Shown here: positions 23,507 to 32,000 of the stretch, one piece after another | Numbering within the stretch: position 1 is the first letter of the stretch | Layout: the number at the start of each line of letters is the position of its first letter | Source of the DNA: a virus | Direction: 5' to 3' (one strand) | Virus record (IMG/VR): IMGVR_UViG_3300027847_002038 | Span: 1 to 33,308 of that record | DNA: 33,308 bases | Translations under genes and position numbers: made by a program | Notes under the pieces: generated by a model | Told to the model about the DNA's origin: nothing | Seen by the model: only the letters and a program-made list of their open reading frames with translations | The model's database searches: none

Positions 23507-25609
23507 ATGGCCACGACTAGAAACTATTTGAGTCTTGCCAACCATTTAAATATCTACGATTCTGATTACAGCAGAGTAGACGCATCGGTTTACACCACGT
23601 CATGGCAGGCGCTGAACGCCACCATCAGGGTGACGGATACTCCAACAGCGATCATGGATATCGATTATTACGCGTTGGAAATTATGCCAACCAATCTAGG
23701 TAAGGTCACGCTGTATCTGAATAGCATATCTGTGCCCGAGTTTTTGATGGCTCGGGAAATGATATTTCACTGTCAAGTGAAGTGTGCTACTGATGTTGAT
23801 ACGACTACGTCACTGTTCGAAACCGGACAGCCAATGGGGTTGTTGACTGCCAACACGAAGAAAACAACCAGAGACCAGTTTTCAACTGTTCGCAGCAACA
23901 TTTGGCCACTCTTCCGTTACGAGGGCGACAAGACTGGAACGATCGAACTTGATTTTGAAAATCATGGCGGAAACATTATTTATCTAACTATTCCTGCTGT
24001 AATAAATCATTTTGATTTCTATAGGAATTCTGTAGTTCGGTCTTCTAGAACGGTAATACCGGACGCATACTGGAGATTGGACTTTGAGCAGTCCGATCCA
24101 CAGTTTCCTATGTATAAATTGCTGGATACATTAACGAATACATCTAATGATGTCATGCAATTGTTCAGCAACTGGTTCGACCATGAGTTGGATGAACTTG
24201 CTCCCGGCCTTACCGGAACTGAACCTTGGACGAAAAGCACCCTGACGGATCCGACCTTAGCGGATGCGGGGAACATGGATTGGCTCGCCCAATTCACTGG
24301 CTCCGGACTCAAAGGCAATATTGTTGGAACCGATCAGCCGGCAGGAACCGCTCGAGATTTCTATACCGCTTCAACCGATATTAACGCCTTTCTACAATGG
24401 CAGTTGGAAAATTCGTATTACGGAAGGGGGGCCGGCACGCGAGAAGCGATGATATCTGCGGCTCAACGGGTGCTTACGGGAAACAAAGATGTGGCACTCA
24501 TCCCGCACTTTGGTACCCATGCTTGGAAAATCCAGGTGCAAACACTCCGATCCGAAACACAAGATTTCGATGCAAGCACCTTTAGTTCTGATGACGTTTT
24601 AGATGCCGTGGCCCAAGCCTCCCCAATGGGGTATGAGATATTTCATATGGCGGTTCTGTTCTTTGCCTTTACGTTGGGCAATGTCGGTCTTGGTCGGCTG
24701 GGACTGGGTGTGCTGGGTGGACCGGGCGGGTATGTCCCGCCAGATGCTCCAGGAAGCCTGAGTATTTCTGCCGGCGGCACTCCGTCAACCGAACTAACTC
24801 TCACCTGGCCCGCCCCCGCGTACAACGGTGGGGACGTGGTTTCGGCTTATCTGATTCGGCGAGACGGTTCGATCATTGTCGCCAACACGGGCAGCACGAA
24901 CCTGACCTACACCGACACGGGTCGGTCACCGGGCACCGCGTATTCCTACACGGTGGCAGCGATCAACGGCGCCGGTGCCGGTGATCAAAGTCCCAGCGCA
25001 TCGGGAACCACCGATCCGATTGTTTCGAATGCCCCAACGAGCCTGACGGCTGCGGCGGGATCTACGCCTTCCAGCATGATCAACCTGTCGTGGGTTACTC
25101 CTGTCTATACCGGTGGAGCGGCAATCGTCGGCTACCAGATTACGGAGAACCGTGCTGGGGCTGGAGATGTGGTGATTGTCAGCAACACGGGCAGCACCGC
25201 CACCACATACGCCAGGACCGGATTGGACCGTGCTGTTTCGCACACCTATTCGGTCAAGGCAATCAACTCTGCGGGCGTTGGCGCAGCCAGCAACACTGCC
25301 GTGCTCACAACTGCCGCCGAACTTCCGGGTCCTCCAACTGGTCTCACTTTGACTGCCGGATCGCCTGCCATGACGGTAATCAGTCTGTCGTGGACTGCTC
25401 CAACCGAAACCGGTGGGGCGGCCATTTCCGGCTACCGGATCAAGAAGAATGGTTCGATAGTTGTGGCCGACACCGGTACGACAGCGACGACTTATTCGGC
25501 TACCGGTTTGACCGCTGGCGCAACGTATACGTTCGCGGTGGCGGCCATCAACTCTGCCGGTGCCGGTGGGGACAGCAACGTACCGTCACTGACTACATCG
25601 GGATCGTAA
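23507..25609 (+). CDS. Tail protein I-like baseplate protein with three fibronectin III domains
   Basis: The gene follows the J-like gene, the place of P2 gpI. An N-terminal beta domain (residues 1-190) precedes a region (about 195-400) with WRLDFEQSDPQFPMYKLLD, MDWLAQFTG and YGRGAGTREAMISAAQRVL, a pattern typical of gpI-like tail proteins that cap the baseplate arm. A Gly-rich hydrophobic linker (GNVGLGRLGLGVLGGPGG) joins three fibronectin type III repeats at about 413-505, 508-605 and 607-700, each with a TLTW/NLSW/SLSW strand, SGY or AYL strand and TYTxxVAAINxAGxG motif. Fn3 domains on virions are thought to bind host surface carbohydrate. Total 700 residues. Confidence 0.82.
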   Translation: MATTRNYLSLANHLNIYDSDYSRVDASVYTTSWQALNATIRVTDTPTAIMDIDYYALEIMPTNLGKVTLYLNSISVPEFLMAREMIFHCQVKCATDVDTTTSLFETGQPMGLLTANTKKTTRDQFSTVRSNIWPLFRYEGDKTGTIELDFENHGGNIIYLTIPAVINHFDFYRNSVVRSSRTVIPDAYWRLDFEQSDPQFPMYKLLDTLTNTSNDVMQLFSNWFDHELDELAPGLTGTEPWTKSTLTDPTLADAGNMDWLAQFTGSGLKGNIVGTDQPAGTARDFYTASTDINAFLQWQLENSYYGRGAGTREAMISAAQRVLTGNKDVALIPHFGTHAWKIQVQTLRSETQDFDASTFSSDDVLDAVAQASPMGYEIFHMAVLFFAFTLGNVGLGRLGLGVLGGPGGYVPPDAPGSLSISAGGTPSTELTLTWPAPAYNGGDVVSAYLIRRDGSIIVANTGSTNLTYTDTGRSPGTAYSYTVAAINGAGAGDQSPSASGTTDPIVSNAPTSLTAAAGSTPSSMINLSWVTPVYTGGAAIVGYQITENRAGAGDVVIVSNTGSTATTYARTGLDRAVSHTYSVKAINSAGVGAASNTAVLTTAAELPGPPTGLTLTAGSPAMTVISLSWTAPTETGGAAISGYRIKKNGSIVVADTGTTATTYSATGLTAGATYTFAVAAINSAGAGGDSNVPSLTTSGS

Positions 25610-25665
25610 TCGTCCGCTACCTCGCATCCTAAGTGTTACTCTGTTAGTTAATAGGAGGCTCAAAC

Positions 25666-25956
25666 ATGCCATCAAGAGGAATTAAAACCTGGACAACCGG
25701 TGACGTTTTGCAGGCTACAGATGTCAACGAATACCTGGCCGAACAGGCAGTTATGGTATTCGACGACTCTTCAGACCGAGACTCCGACCTTGCAGCAGGC
25801 CCTGGAGCAACTGAAGGTATGACCGTATACCTGAAAGATGTCAACCAAATCACTTATTACGACGGTTCTGCATGGGTTCGTATGGGAACTTATGCCGAAG
25901 TTCAGGCTGTTGAGAGTCGTGTTCCGCGCATGTTGATCTACATGGAAGTCTACTGA
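25666..25956 (+). CDS. Small tail protein, probably fibre-associated
   Basis: This 96-residue protein has a strong TAGGAGG ribosome-binding site. The sequence KTWTTGDVLQATDVNEYLAEQAVMVF, then EGMTVYLKDVNQITYYDGSAWVRMG, is a pattern I associate with small tail proteins encoded near fibre genes in actinobacterial and other phages. The YYDGSxW ending recalls fibre attachment or tip segments. The exact role is unknown. It begins the fibre cluster after a 56-base gap. Confidence 0.7.
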   Translation: MPSRGIKTWTTGDVLQATDVNEYLAEQAVMVFDDSSDRDSDLAAGPGATEGMTVYLKDVNQITYYDGSAWVRMGTYAEVQAVESRVPRMLIYMEVY

Positions 25957-25960
25957 TTTC

Positions 25961-26023
25961 TCGAAGGTGGTAAAATGGAAGGCGAGTACCCCATAAGGTA
26001 CTCACTGTCACATCCACCTTCGA
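25961..26023 (+). promoter_or_regulatory. Two-level hairpin immediately upstream of the holin gene
   Basis: TCGAAGGTGG (25961-25970) pairs perfectly over 10 bases with CCACCTTCGA (26014-26023). Nested inside, GAGTACC (25984-25990) pairs perfectly with GGTACTC (25997-26003) around the loop CCATAA. The outer helix ends only 12 bases before the holin ATG. The inner hairpin shares its 12-base core ACCCCATAAGGT with the element before the sheath gene. No T-run follows, so it is not a standard terminator. Confidence 0.65.
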
Positions 26024-26035
26024 AAGGCTACCTCC

Positions 26036-26245
26036 ATGAGTTTTTGGAAAGATGCAATCGAACGGGCTGCCCGAACATTTATCCAGGCTTACCTGGGTGT
26101 ATGGATGGCAACCGGAGCGGATTTTGATGGGTTCAGTAACGTCGATAACCTCAAAGCAGGTGCTGTCGCCGTTGCCCTTTCTGTTGCTATGGCAATGGGA
26201 TTCAAGGGTGTTGGACCCAACAAGGATTCGGCTTCGACCGTTTAA
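26036..26245 (+). CDS. Holin, r1t-type
   Basis: This 69-residue protein has the r1t holin family start, FWKDAIERAARTFIQAYLG, and two short hydrophobic segments (about residues 16-28 and 40-58, the latter AGAVAVALSVAMAMGF) around a polar turn with GADFDGFSNVDNLKA. Holins form pores in the cytoplasmic membrane that time lysis. AAAGG at 26023-26027 is the only ribosome-binding site candidate. The gene stands alone between strong hairpins on both sides, in the middle of tail fibre genes, and no endolysin is encoded beside it in the window. Confidence 0.8.
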   Translation: MSFWKDAIERAARTFIQAYLGVWMATGADFDGFSNVDNLKAGAVAVALSVAMAMGFKGVGPNKDSASTV

Positions 26246-26261
26246 CCAACGAACTAAGCCA

Positions 26262-26318
26262 TTGGGGCCGCTTTCCTCATCTACAATGTGGGTAGATGAT
26301 CAAGGAGAGCGGCCTTAA
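26262..26318 (+). promoter_or_regulatory. Long hairpin that buries the ribosome-binding site of the next gene
   Basis: GGCCGCTTTCCT (26266-26277) pairs with AGGAGAGCGGCC (26303-26314) over 12 pairs including one G-U, and CATCTAC (26278-26284) pairs with GTAGATG (26292-26298) around a 7-base loop, leaving a 4-base bulge. Four further weaker pairs extend the helix to the A of ATG 26318. The AAGGAG ribosome-binding site at 26302-26307 lies inside the helix. No T-run follows. Confidence 0.7.
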
Positions 26319-26710
26319 TGCTTGCTGGAACTTACAACATGCTGACCGAACAGGGGTCAACGATGTATCGAGTGATTAGTCTCGAATACCCCGATTTAGC
26401 CAATGACCCTTCAGGTGAAACATACCTGCCCTGGGATCTAAACGGCTATACCGCACGCATGCAGGTGCGCAGGCTAATAGAAGATGCAGCCTACATGATT
26501 GAGATCACTACTGAGAATGGTGGAATCGTCGTCGAATCGTTGGGCAGTGCGGACAAAGGAAGAATTGATCTCCTCATGACGGCCACACAAACCGCAGCAC
26601 TTGATTCGAACGGAGTTTACGATCTTGAGATCATCGACACTGGTGCAACGGGAACCGTTTCTAAAGTAATCAAAGGAACATTTACTTTGATACCTGAGGT
26701 TACCCGATGA
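26318..26710 (+). CDS. Small baseplate/fibre-associated protein
   Basis: This 130-residue protein follows a pattern common in phage fibre clusters: an N-terminal MYRVISLEY strand, then LPWDLNGYTARMQVRRLIEDA, ENGGIVVESLGSADKGRIDLLMTATQTAAL and VYDLEIIDT, ending KVIKGTFTLIPEVTR. The DLxGYxARMQVR and GxFxLxPEVTR motifs occur in many phage proteins similar to the N-terminal part of upper baseplate proteins. It is probably a beta-sandwich structural subunit. Its ribosome-binding site is buried in the hairpin upstream, so expression may depend on structure opening. The stop overlaps the next start (ATGA). Confidence 0.72.
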   Translation: MLAGTYNMLTEQGSTMYRVISLEYPDLANDPSGETYLPWDLNGYTARMQVRRLIEDAAYMIEITTENGGIVVESLGSADKGRIDLLMTATQTAALDSNGVYDLEIIDTGATGTVSKVIKGTFTLIPEVTR

Positions 26711-27015
26711 CGACTAATAACGTCACCATCGATGAAAGCACCGCCAATCAAGTTATTGTTGACTCAGAAACCGCCAATCTGGTTGCAGTGCGAACTGGCG
26801 CCGTTCCGTCAGTAGCAATCATTCGCCGGTACACACATACACAGGCAGTCCCTGCCACCACATGGGCAATCGTCCATGATTTAACAGGAAAACCATCAGT
26901 TACTATCGTCGACACTTCGGATACCCATGTTGTCGGTGATGTAACATATAACAGCACGACCAGTATCACTGTGGCGTTCACGGCAGCGTTCGCCGGATAC
27001 GCGTATTTGACATAA
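26707..27015 (+). CDS. Small beta-rich tail fibre-tip type protein
   Basis: The C-terminal 65 residues of this 102-residue protein (YTHTQAVPATTWAIVHDLTGKPSVTIVD, then VVGDVTYNSTTSITVAFTAAFAGYAYL) form a small beta domain that I recognise as recurring at the ends of phage fibre proteins and as single-domain proteins. A related end, HNMGTRDVIIQVYD, closes the fibre encoded by the next gene. The N-terminal 35 residues have two similar short strands (ESTANQVIVD and SETANLVAVR). Probably a virion surface component. Confidence 0.68.
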   Translation: MTTNNVTIDESTANQVIVDSETANLVAVRTGAVPSVAIIRRYTHTQAVPATTWAIVHDLTGKPSVTIVDTSDTHVVGDVTYNSTTSITVAFTAAFAGYAYLT

Positions 27016-27025
27016 GGCAGGGCAA

Positions 27026-28579
27026 ATGGCCACAAAGTTCGTTACCAATCTTGACCTTAATCAGAACCAGATTCTGAACGGTCGACTCGAGGCACTCGCG
27101 TCTGATCCTGCTTCTGGCAACTTCGAAGGTCGGATGATTTACAACACGACCGAAGATGTTATTAAATTCTATGCTGGTGCTTCGTTCCGGAAAACAATTC
27201 ACGCCCTTGCCAGTGGTACGAATGCGCTGACCGTTTCCGAAGCCAACGGTACGGCCACCTATTCAATTGCGAACGTTGTCAATGGCGGAGATTCCGGTCT
27301 TCTGACTGGCGCCGACAAAACGAAACTCGACAACGCCACAAGCACCAACACCAACTCCACTCTCGTCCTGCGTGACGGCAGCGGTCGTATACAGGTTTCG
27401 ACCCCTTCCGCAGACCTGGATGCCGCCAACAAGGCTTACGTCGACGCCGCCCGCACCGGACTTGATGTCAAGGCATCCGTCGTAGCCGCTACTACGGCTG
27501 CCCTCACTCTGTCAAGTGACCTCGAAAATGGTGACACCCTCGATGGTGTAACGCTGGCCACCGGCGACAGGGTTCTGGTCAAAAACCAGGGTACTGGTGC
27601 CGAGAACGGCATCTACATCGTCGCCGCTTCTGGCTCACCGAGCAGGTCAACTGACGCTGACTCCAACACGGAGATGACGCCGGGAATGTTCACCTTCGTT
27701 GAAGAAGGTACAACGAACGCTGATTCCGGCTGGGTGATGACCAACGACGGTGACATTACTGTCGGCACAACTGCCCTGACCTTCGCCCTCTTCTCGGTTG
27801 CTGGCACAATCTTTGCCGGTGACGGCCTCAGTAAGACCGGCGACGTACTCAACGTCAATGTGGCTGGTACCGGCGGCATTGTCATCACCAGCGACGACCT
27901 CGAAATCGAAATCGATCCAGGGATCAGTGGTCTGGGTACAAGTGCCAGCGGCCTCGCCCTTCAGGCCGCCATAGGTGGTGCTGGTCTCACCTTCACAACT
28001 GGCATTGTTGCAGTTGGGGCCGGAGACGGCATCACGGTCAACGCCAACGATGTCGCATTGGCAACCACCACCGGTGGCGCAGGCCTTACTTTCACCAGCG
28101 GCGTCCTCGCGGTCGGATCCGGAGACGGCATCACTATCAATGCCGATGATGTTGCTCTCGCCAGTAGCACCGGCGGCGCAGGTCTAACTTTCACCAGCGG
28201 CGTTCTCGCCGTTGGAGCCGGAGACGGCATCACTATCAATGCAGACGATGTTGCATTGGCAAGCAGTACTGCTGGTCACGGCATTACATTCACATCTGGC
28301 GTTCTCTCAGTTACCGGTCTCGCTGTCTCGGCTTCCGGTCTGACAACCAGCACGCCAACAACTGCTCGCATTGCGAGCGACACTATCGGCGACGGTAGTG
28401 CAACAGCATTTGTGATCACTCACAACATGGGAACACGCGATGTAATCATCCAGGTTTACGACGCGGCCAGTTACGACACGGTTATCGCAGATGTCGTTCG
28501 TACATCTACTGACACGGCCACTGTTACTTTCTCCACTGCTCCGGCCAGCAACGCCTACGTCGCTATTGTTACTGGCTAA
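27026..28579 (+). CDS. Tail fibre protein with tandem 33-residue repeats
   Basis: The N-terminal region of this 517-residue fibre contains a YNTTEDVIKFYAGASFRK-like attachment motif and SADLDAANKAYVDAAR, a short helix common before fibre shafts. Residues about 145-255 are the dispersed fibre domain (GDRVLVKNQGTGAENGIYI). Residues about 317-430 consist of three near-identical 33-residue repeats and a partial fourth with GLTFTSGVLAVGxGDGITIN, expected to form a beta-helical or triple-stranded shaft. The C-terminus is a tip domain (HNMGTRDVIIQVYDAAS). An AGGG ribosome-binding site precedes the ATG. Likely host-recognition fibre or a shaft segment. Confidence 0.82.
   Translation: MATKFVTNLDLNQNQILNGRLEALASDPASGNFEGRMIYNTTEDVIKFYAGASFRKTIHALASGTNALTVSEANGTATYSIANVVNGGDSGLLTGADKTKLDNATSTNTNSTLVLRDGSGRIQVSTPSADLDAANKAYVDAARTGLDVKASVVAATTAALTLSSDLENGDTLDGVTLATGDRVLVKNQGTGAENGIYIVAASGSPSRSTDADSNTEMTPGMFTFVEEGTTNADSGWVMTNDGDITVGTTALTFALFSVAGTIFAGDGLSKTGDVLNVNVAGTGGIVITSDDLEIEIDPGISGLGTSASGLALQAAIGGAGLTFTTGIVAVGAGDGITVNANDVALATTTGGAGLTFTSGVLAVGSGDGITINADDVALASSTGGAGLTFTSGVLAVGAGDGITINADDVALASSTAGHGITFTSGVLSVTGLAVSASGLTTSTPTTARIASDTIGDGSATAFVITHNMGTRDVIIQVYDAASYDTVIADVVRTSTDTATVTFSTAPASNAYVAIVTG
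27460..27790 (+). repeat. Copy 2 of the dispersed fibre-type domain
   Basis: It encodes residues about 145-255 of the fibre, including NGDTLDGVTLATGDRVLVKN and AENGIYIVAASG. It is the closest partner of the insert in the J-like gene at 22351-22674. Confidence 0.65.
27974..28312 (+). repeat. 99-base tandem repeats in the fibre gene
   Basis: Units lie at 27974-28072, 28073-28171 and 28172-28270, with a partial fourth to 28312. Each encodes 33 residues of the form GGAGLTFTSGVLAVG followed by GDGITINADDVALASST. Units 2 and 3 differ by only one residue, so the array is young or kept uniform by recombination. Confidence 0.85.
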
Positions 28580-28591
28580 GGCAATCTCATA

Positions 28592-28607
28592 GCGCTCTGA
28601 GGAGCGC
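28592..28607 (+). promoter_or_regulatory. Short hairpin in the gap before the gene at 28633
   Basis: GCGCTC (28592-28597) pairs perfectly with GAGCGC (28602-28607) around TGAG. No T-run follows. It may influence translation or RNA processing of the following gene, whose ribosome-binding site is poor. Confidence 0.4.
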
Positions 28608-28632
28608 GGATTAGAAAGGTACGGTCGAGGCC

Positions 28633-29079
28633 GTGGCTCAGAAATTCAAAACCTCTATCTCCGTTGAGGAACTCGCAGCAGCATCGTCGCAGGCGGTCGG
28701 GGTCAAGGTCGATGGGGATTCTGAGCCACGAGTCAGGATTGATGCCGGCGGCAAGATCACCTGGGGCTCTGGCGATGCTGCCGGTGATGTCACTCTGTAC
28801 CGTTCTGCTGCCAACACCCTGAAAACGGATGACGCTCTCGATGCCAGCACCGCCGGTGTTGTCAACCTGGTTACCAGCGGAGAGCCCTCGGGGGCTGCCG
28901 CTGATGGAACCATCGCGATCGACACCACAAACAACAAGTTCTATTTCAGATCAGATTCGGCGTGGCAGGAAATTGCTCTAGACACCCTGTCTGCAACGGC
29001 AGCAGACGGTGGCTCCTCGGCTTCCTGGGTTCGATTTCACATCAATGCGGATGGCCAAGACTCCACCGTGAATGTCTAA
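28633..29079 (+). CDS. Small fibre-like structural protein
   Basis: This 148-residue protein from GTG 28633 starts MAQKFKTSISVEELAAASS. The middle (GDSEPRVRIDAGGKITWGSG and DVTLYRSAANTLKTDDAL) resembles shaft segments of phage fibres that display data-like repeats; DTTNNKFYFRSDSAWQEI is a fibre attachment-type strand pair. GAGG sits only two bases before the GTG and AAAGG is rather far away, so translation initiation is weak or coupled. Probably a minor fibre or collar protein. Confidence 0.7.
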   Translation: MAQKFKTSISVEELAAASSQAVGVKVDGDSEPRVRIDAGGKITWGSGDAAGDVTLYRSAANTLKTDDALDASTAGVVNLVTSGEPSGAAADGTIAIDTTNNKFYFRSDSAWQEIALDTLSATAADGGSSASWVRFHINADGQDSTVNV

Positions 29080-29088
29080 GGAGTAGCC

Positions 29089-32000
29089 ATGGCTGCAATC
29101 ATTCAGTTTCGTAGAGATACCGCCGCCAACTGGACTTCTAATAACCCCACGCTCGCTGCCGGTGAGATCGGGTATGAAACCGATACCGAGAAGTACAAGA
29201 TCGGTGATGGCTCTACTACCTGGACCTCTCTTGGGTACACAACTTTTGGTGGCATTCCTCAAATCTTGATCGACGCTAAGGGCGACCTTGTTGTCGGCAC
29301 GGCAGATAATACGGCTGGGATACTCGCCGTAGGAAGCGATGGGCAGCACCTCGTTGCCGACAGCAGTGCTGCTGGTGGCGTTTCATGGGAAGCCAATACT
29401 GAGAGTGTTGAAGACATTGTTGGCGCTCAGTTCGTTACCAACGGCTCCCATTCTGGTATCGCCGCTACTTATGATGACGCTGGCGACGGTGCAATTGATC
29501 TGAACGTGGATGACTTCACGATCACTCTTGCTGGCGACTTGAGCGGTAGCGCGACTATTACCGACCTCGCTGACGCCACATTGACTGCAACCATTGTCGC
29601 TGACGCAACAGCGTTGGGAACCGACACCACGGGCGACTATGTCGCCAGTCTCGTAGCCGGCACTGGCGTCACTCTCGCTAACAACAGTGGAGAAACTGCA
29701 ACCCCAACCGTTGCCATCGGACAAGCCGTAGGCGCGTCAGACACCCCCACCTTCGGGTCAGTCACAATCTCCAGTACGGTCGCCAACGCGACACACGCTG
29801 CAACCAAGGCCTACGTTGACAACGCCATCGCTGGTCTCGATTGGCACGAGGCCGTCAACTACGCCTCTGCTGCGGCATTGCCGAACACCCCGACCTACGA
29901 CAATGGGACTGCGGGAGTAGGGGCAACCCTGACTACATCAACACAGGTTCGTCTCGTCATCGACGGTGCAAACGCAACTACCGGAAATCGGGTTCTTGTT
30001 CAAGACCAGGCAGCCGGAGCCCATAACGGCATTTATGACGTAACCGCTCAGGGCGCGGCGGGTTCTGCCGCATGGGTACTGACAAGGGCCACCGATTTTG
30101 ACGGAGCACCCACTGGTGAGATCAAAGCGGGCGAAGCCGCCTACGTTCTGGCGGGTTCCACCAACAGCGGCCAGGGCTTTGTAGTCACATCCATAAGCGA
30201 CCCGCACACTGTTGGAACAGACGCGATCACCTGGACCCAGTTCACTGGCACTCAGGCGTTCAGCGCCGGTACGGATCTGACGATTAGTGGTAACACTATT
30301 AACCACGATGCTTCTGGAGTTTCGGCGGCTTCCTATGGGAGCGCTACTCAGGTTCCCGGGTACACCGTTGACGCTCAGGGTCACTTAACTGCCGCCTCAA
30401 ACACTACGATTGCCATTCCGTCAACCGCAGTAACGGACTTCACTGAGGCAGTCCAAGACGCAACTGGAGCCCAGGTGGCCACCAATGGCTCTCACACGGG
30501 CATAGCGGCCACCTACGACGATGCTGGTGACGGAGCCGTAGATCTTACACTTACTGCCTCTGGCGTCTCTGCGGCTTCCTACGGGAGTGCAACTCAAGTA
30601 CCTGGCTACACGGTCGATACTTATGGCCGGTTGACAGCAGCATCTAACACAACGATCGCTGTTCCTTCTACAGCGGTCACCGACTTCACAGAGGCTGTAC
30701 AGGACGTTGCCGGAGCCCAGGTTGTCACCAACGGTTCGCATACTCATCTAACTGCCACCTATGACGATGCGGGTGATGGGGCCATCGACATTGCGCTAAA
30801 TACCACGGCTGTTACCGCAGCCGCCTACGGAAGCGCTACGCAAGTTCCGGGCTACACGGTTGACGCCTACGGACGTTTGACCGCAGCGGCAAACACCACG
30901 ATCGCTATTCCCTCAACAGCAGTTACGGATTTCACGGAAGCCACTCAGGACGTTGCGGGTGCCCAGGTGGCCACCAATGGATCGCATACCGGCATTACTG
31001 CTACCTACGACGATGCCGGTGATGGCGCTATCGATCTGGCTCTCGTCACAGAGAATGTTCAAGACATCACTGGTGCCCAGTTGGCTACCAACGGTTCCCA
31101 TACGGGCATCACCGCAACTTATGACGATGCTGGCGATGGGGCGGTTGACCTTGCCTTAATAACTGAAAACGTTCAGGATATTGTTGGAGGACAGTTAGTC
31201 ACTAACGGTACTCATACTGGTATCGCTGCAACTTACGATGACGCTGGTGATGGAGCCATCGATCTGAATGTCGATGATTTCACAATCACCTTGGGTGGTG
31301 ACCTTACAGGTAACGTCACGATTACTGATTTGGCTAGTGCAACCCTTACCGCAACAATTGCTGCTGATTCTGTCGCCTTGGGCACGGATTCGACAGGCAA
31401 TTACGTTGCCACGGTAGCAGGAACCGCAAATGAGGTAGATGTAAGCGGCTCAGGTTCAGAAACCGCAGCAGTAACAATTGGACTTCCTGCTGCCGTTACG
31501 GTCACAACCTCTCTTACGACTCCTTTGGTCAACGTTTCTGGTGCGTCCATTGTCATAGAGGGCGCTACGGCGAATGACTTTGAGACCACTCTTACGGTTA
31601 CTGATCCCACAGCGGACAGAACGATCACCTTCTTGGATGAAACCGGCACCGTCTTTACGACGGCAAGCGTTCAAGCCCTAGCGGACGGTGTTACCGGTAC
31701 GACTCAATCAGCGAGCGACGCCTCAACGAAACTAGCCACTACGGCTTACGTCGATACCGGCCTTGGTGCTTTGAGTAGCGATTCGATTACTGACGCTGAT
31801 GCCAACACGAAGATTCAGGTTGAGGAATCAGCCGACGAAAACATCATCCGTTTCGATACCGCTGGTACGGAACGTATGTCGATTGCTGCCGATGGCACAG
31901 TAACCATTGTCGGGAATCTGGTAGTCAACGGAACAGAAACAACGATCAGTTCCACAACGATCACCGTTGACGATAAGAACATCGAAATCGGCTCAGTCGC

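Noticed and set aside
26282-26287. TACAAT as a promoter -10 box before the gene at 26318
   Set aside because: It lies in the loop and arm of the long hairpin and has no -35 box; the RNA structure explains the region better.
27974-28312. CRISPR-like regular repeats
   Set aside because: The 99-base units are coding, contiguous and without unique spacers; they are protein repeats.
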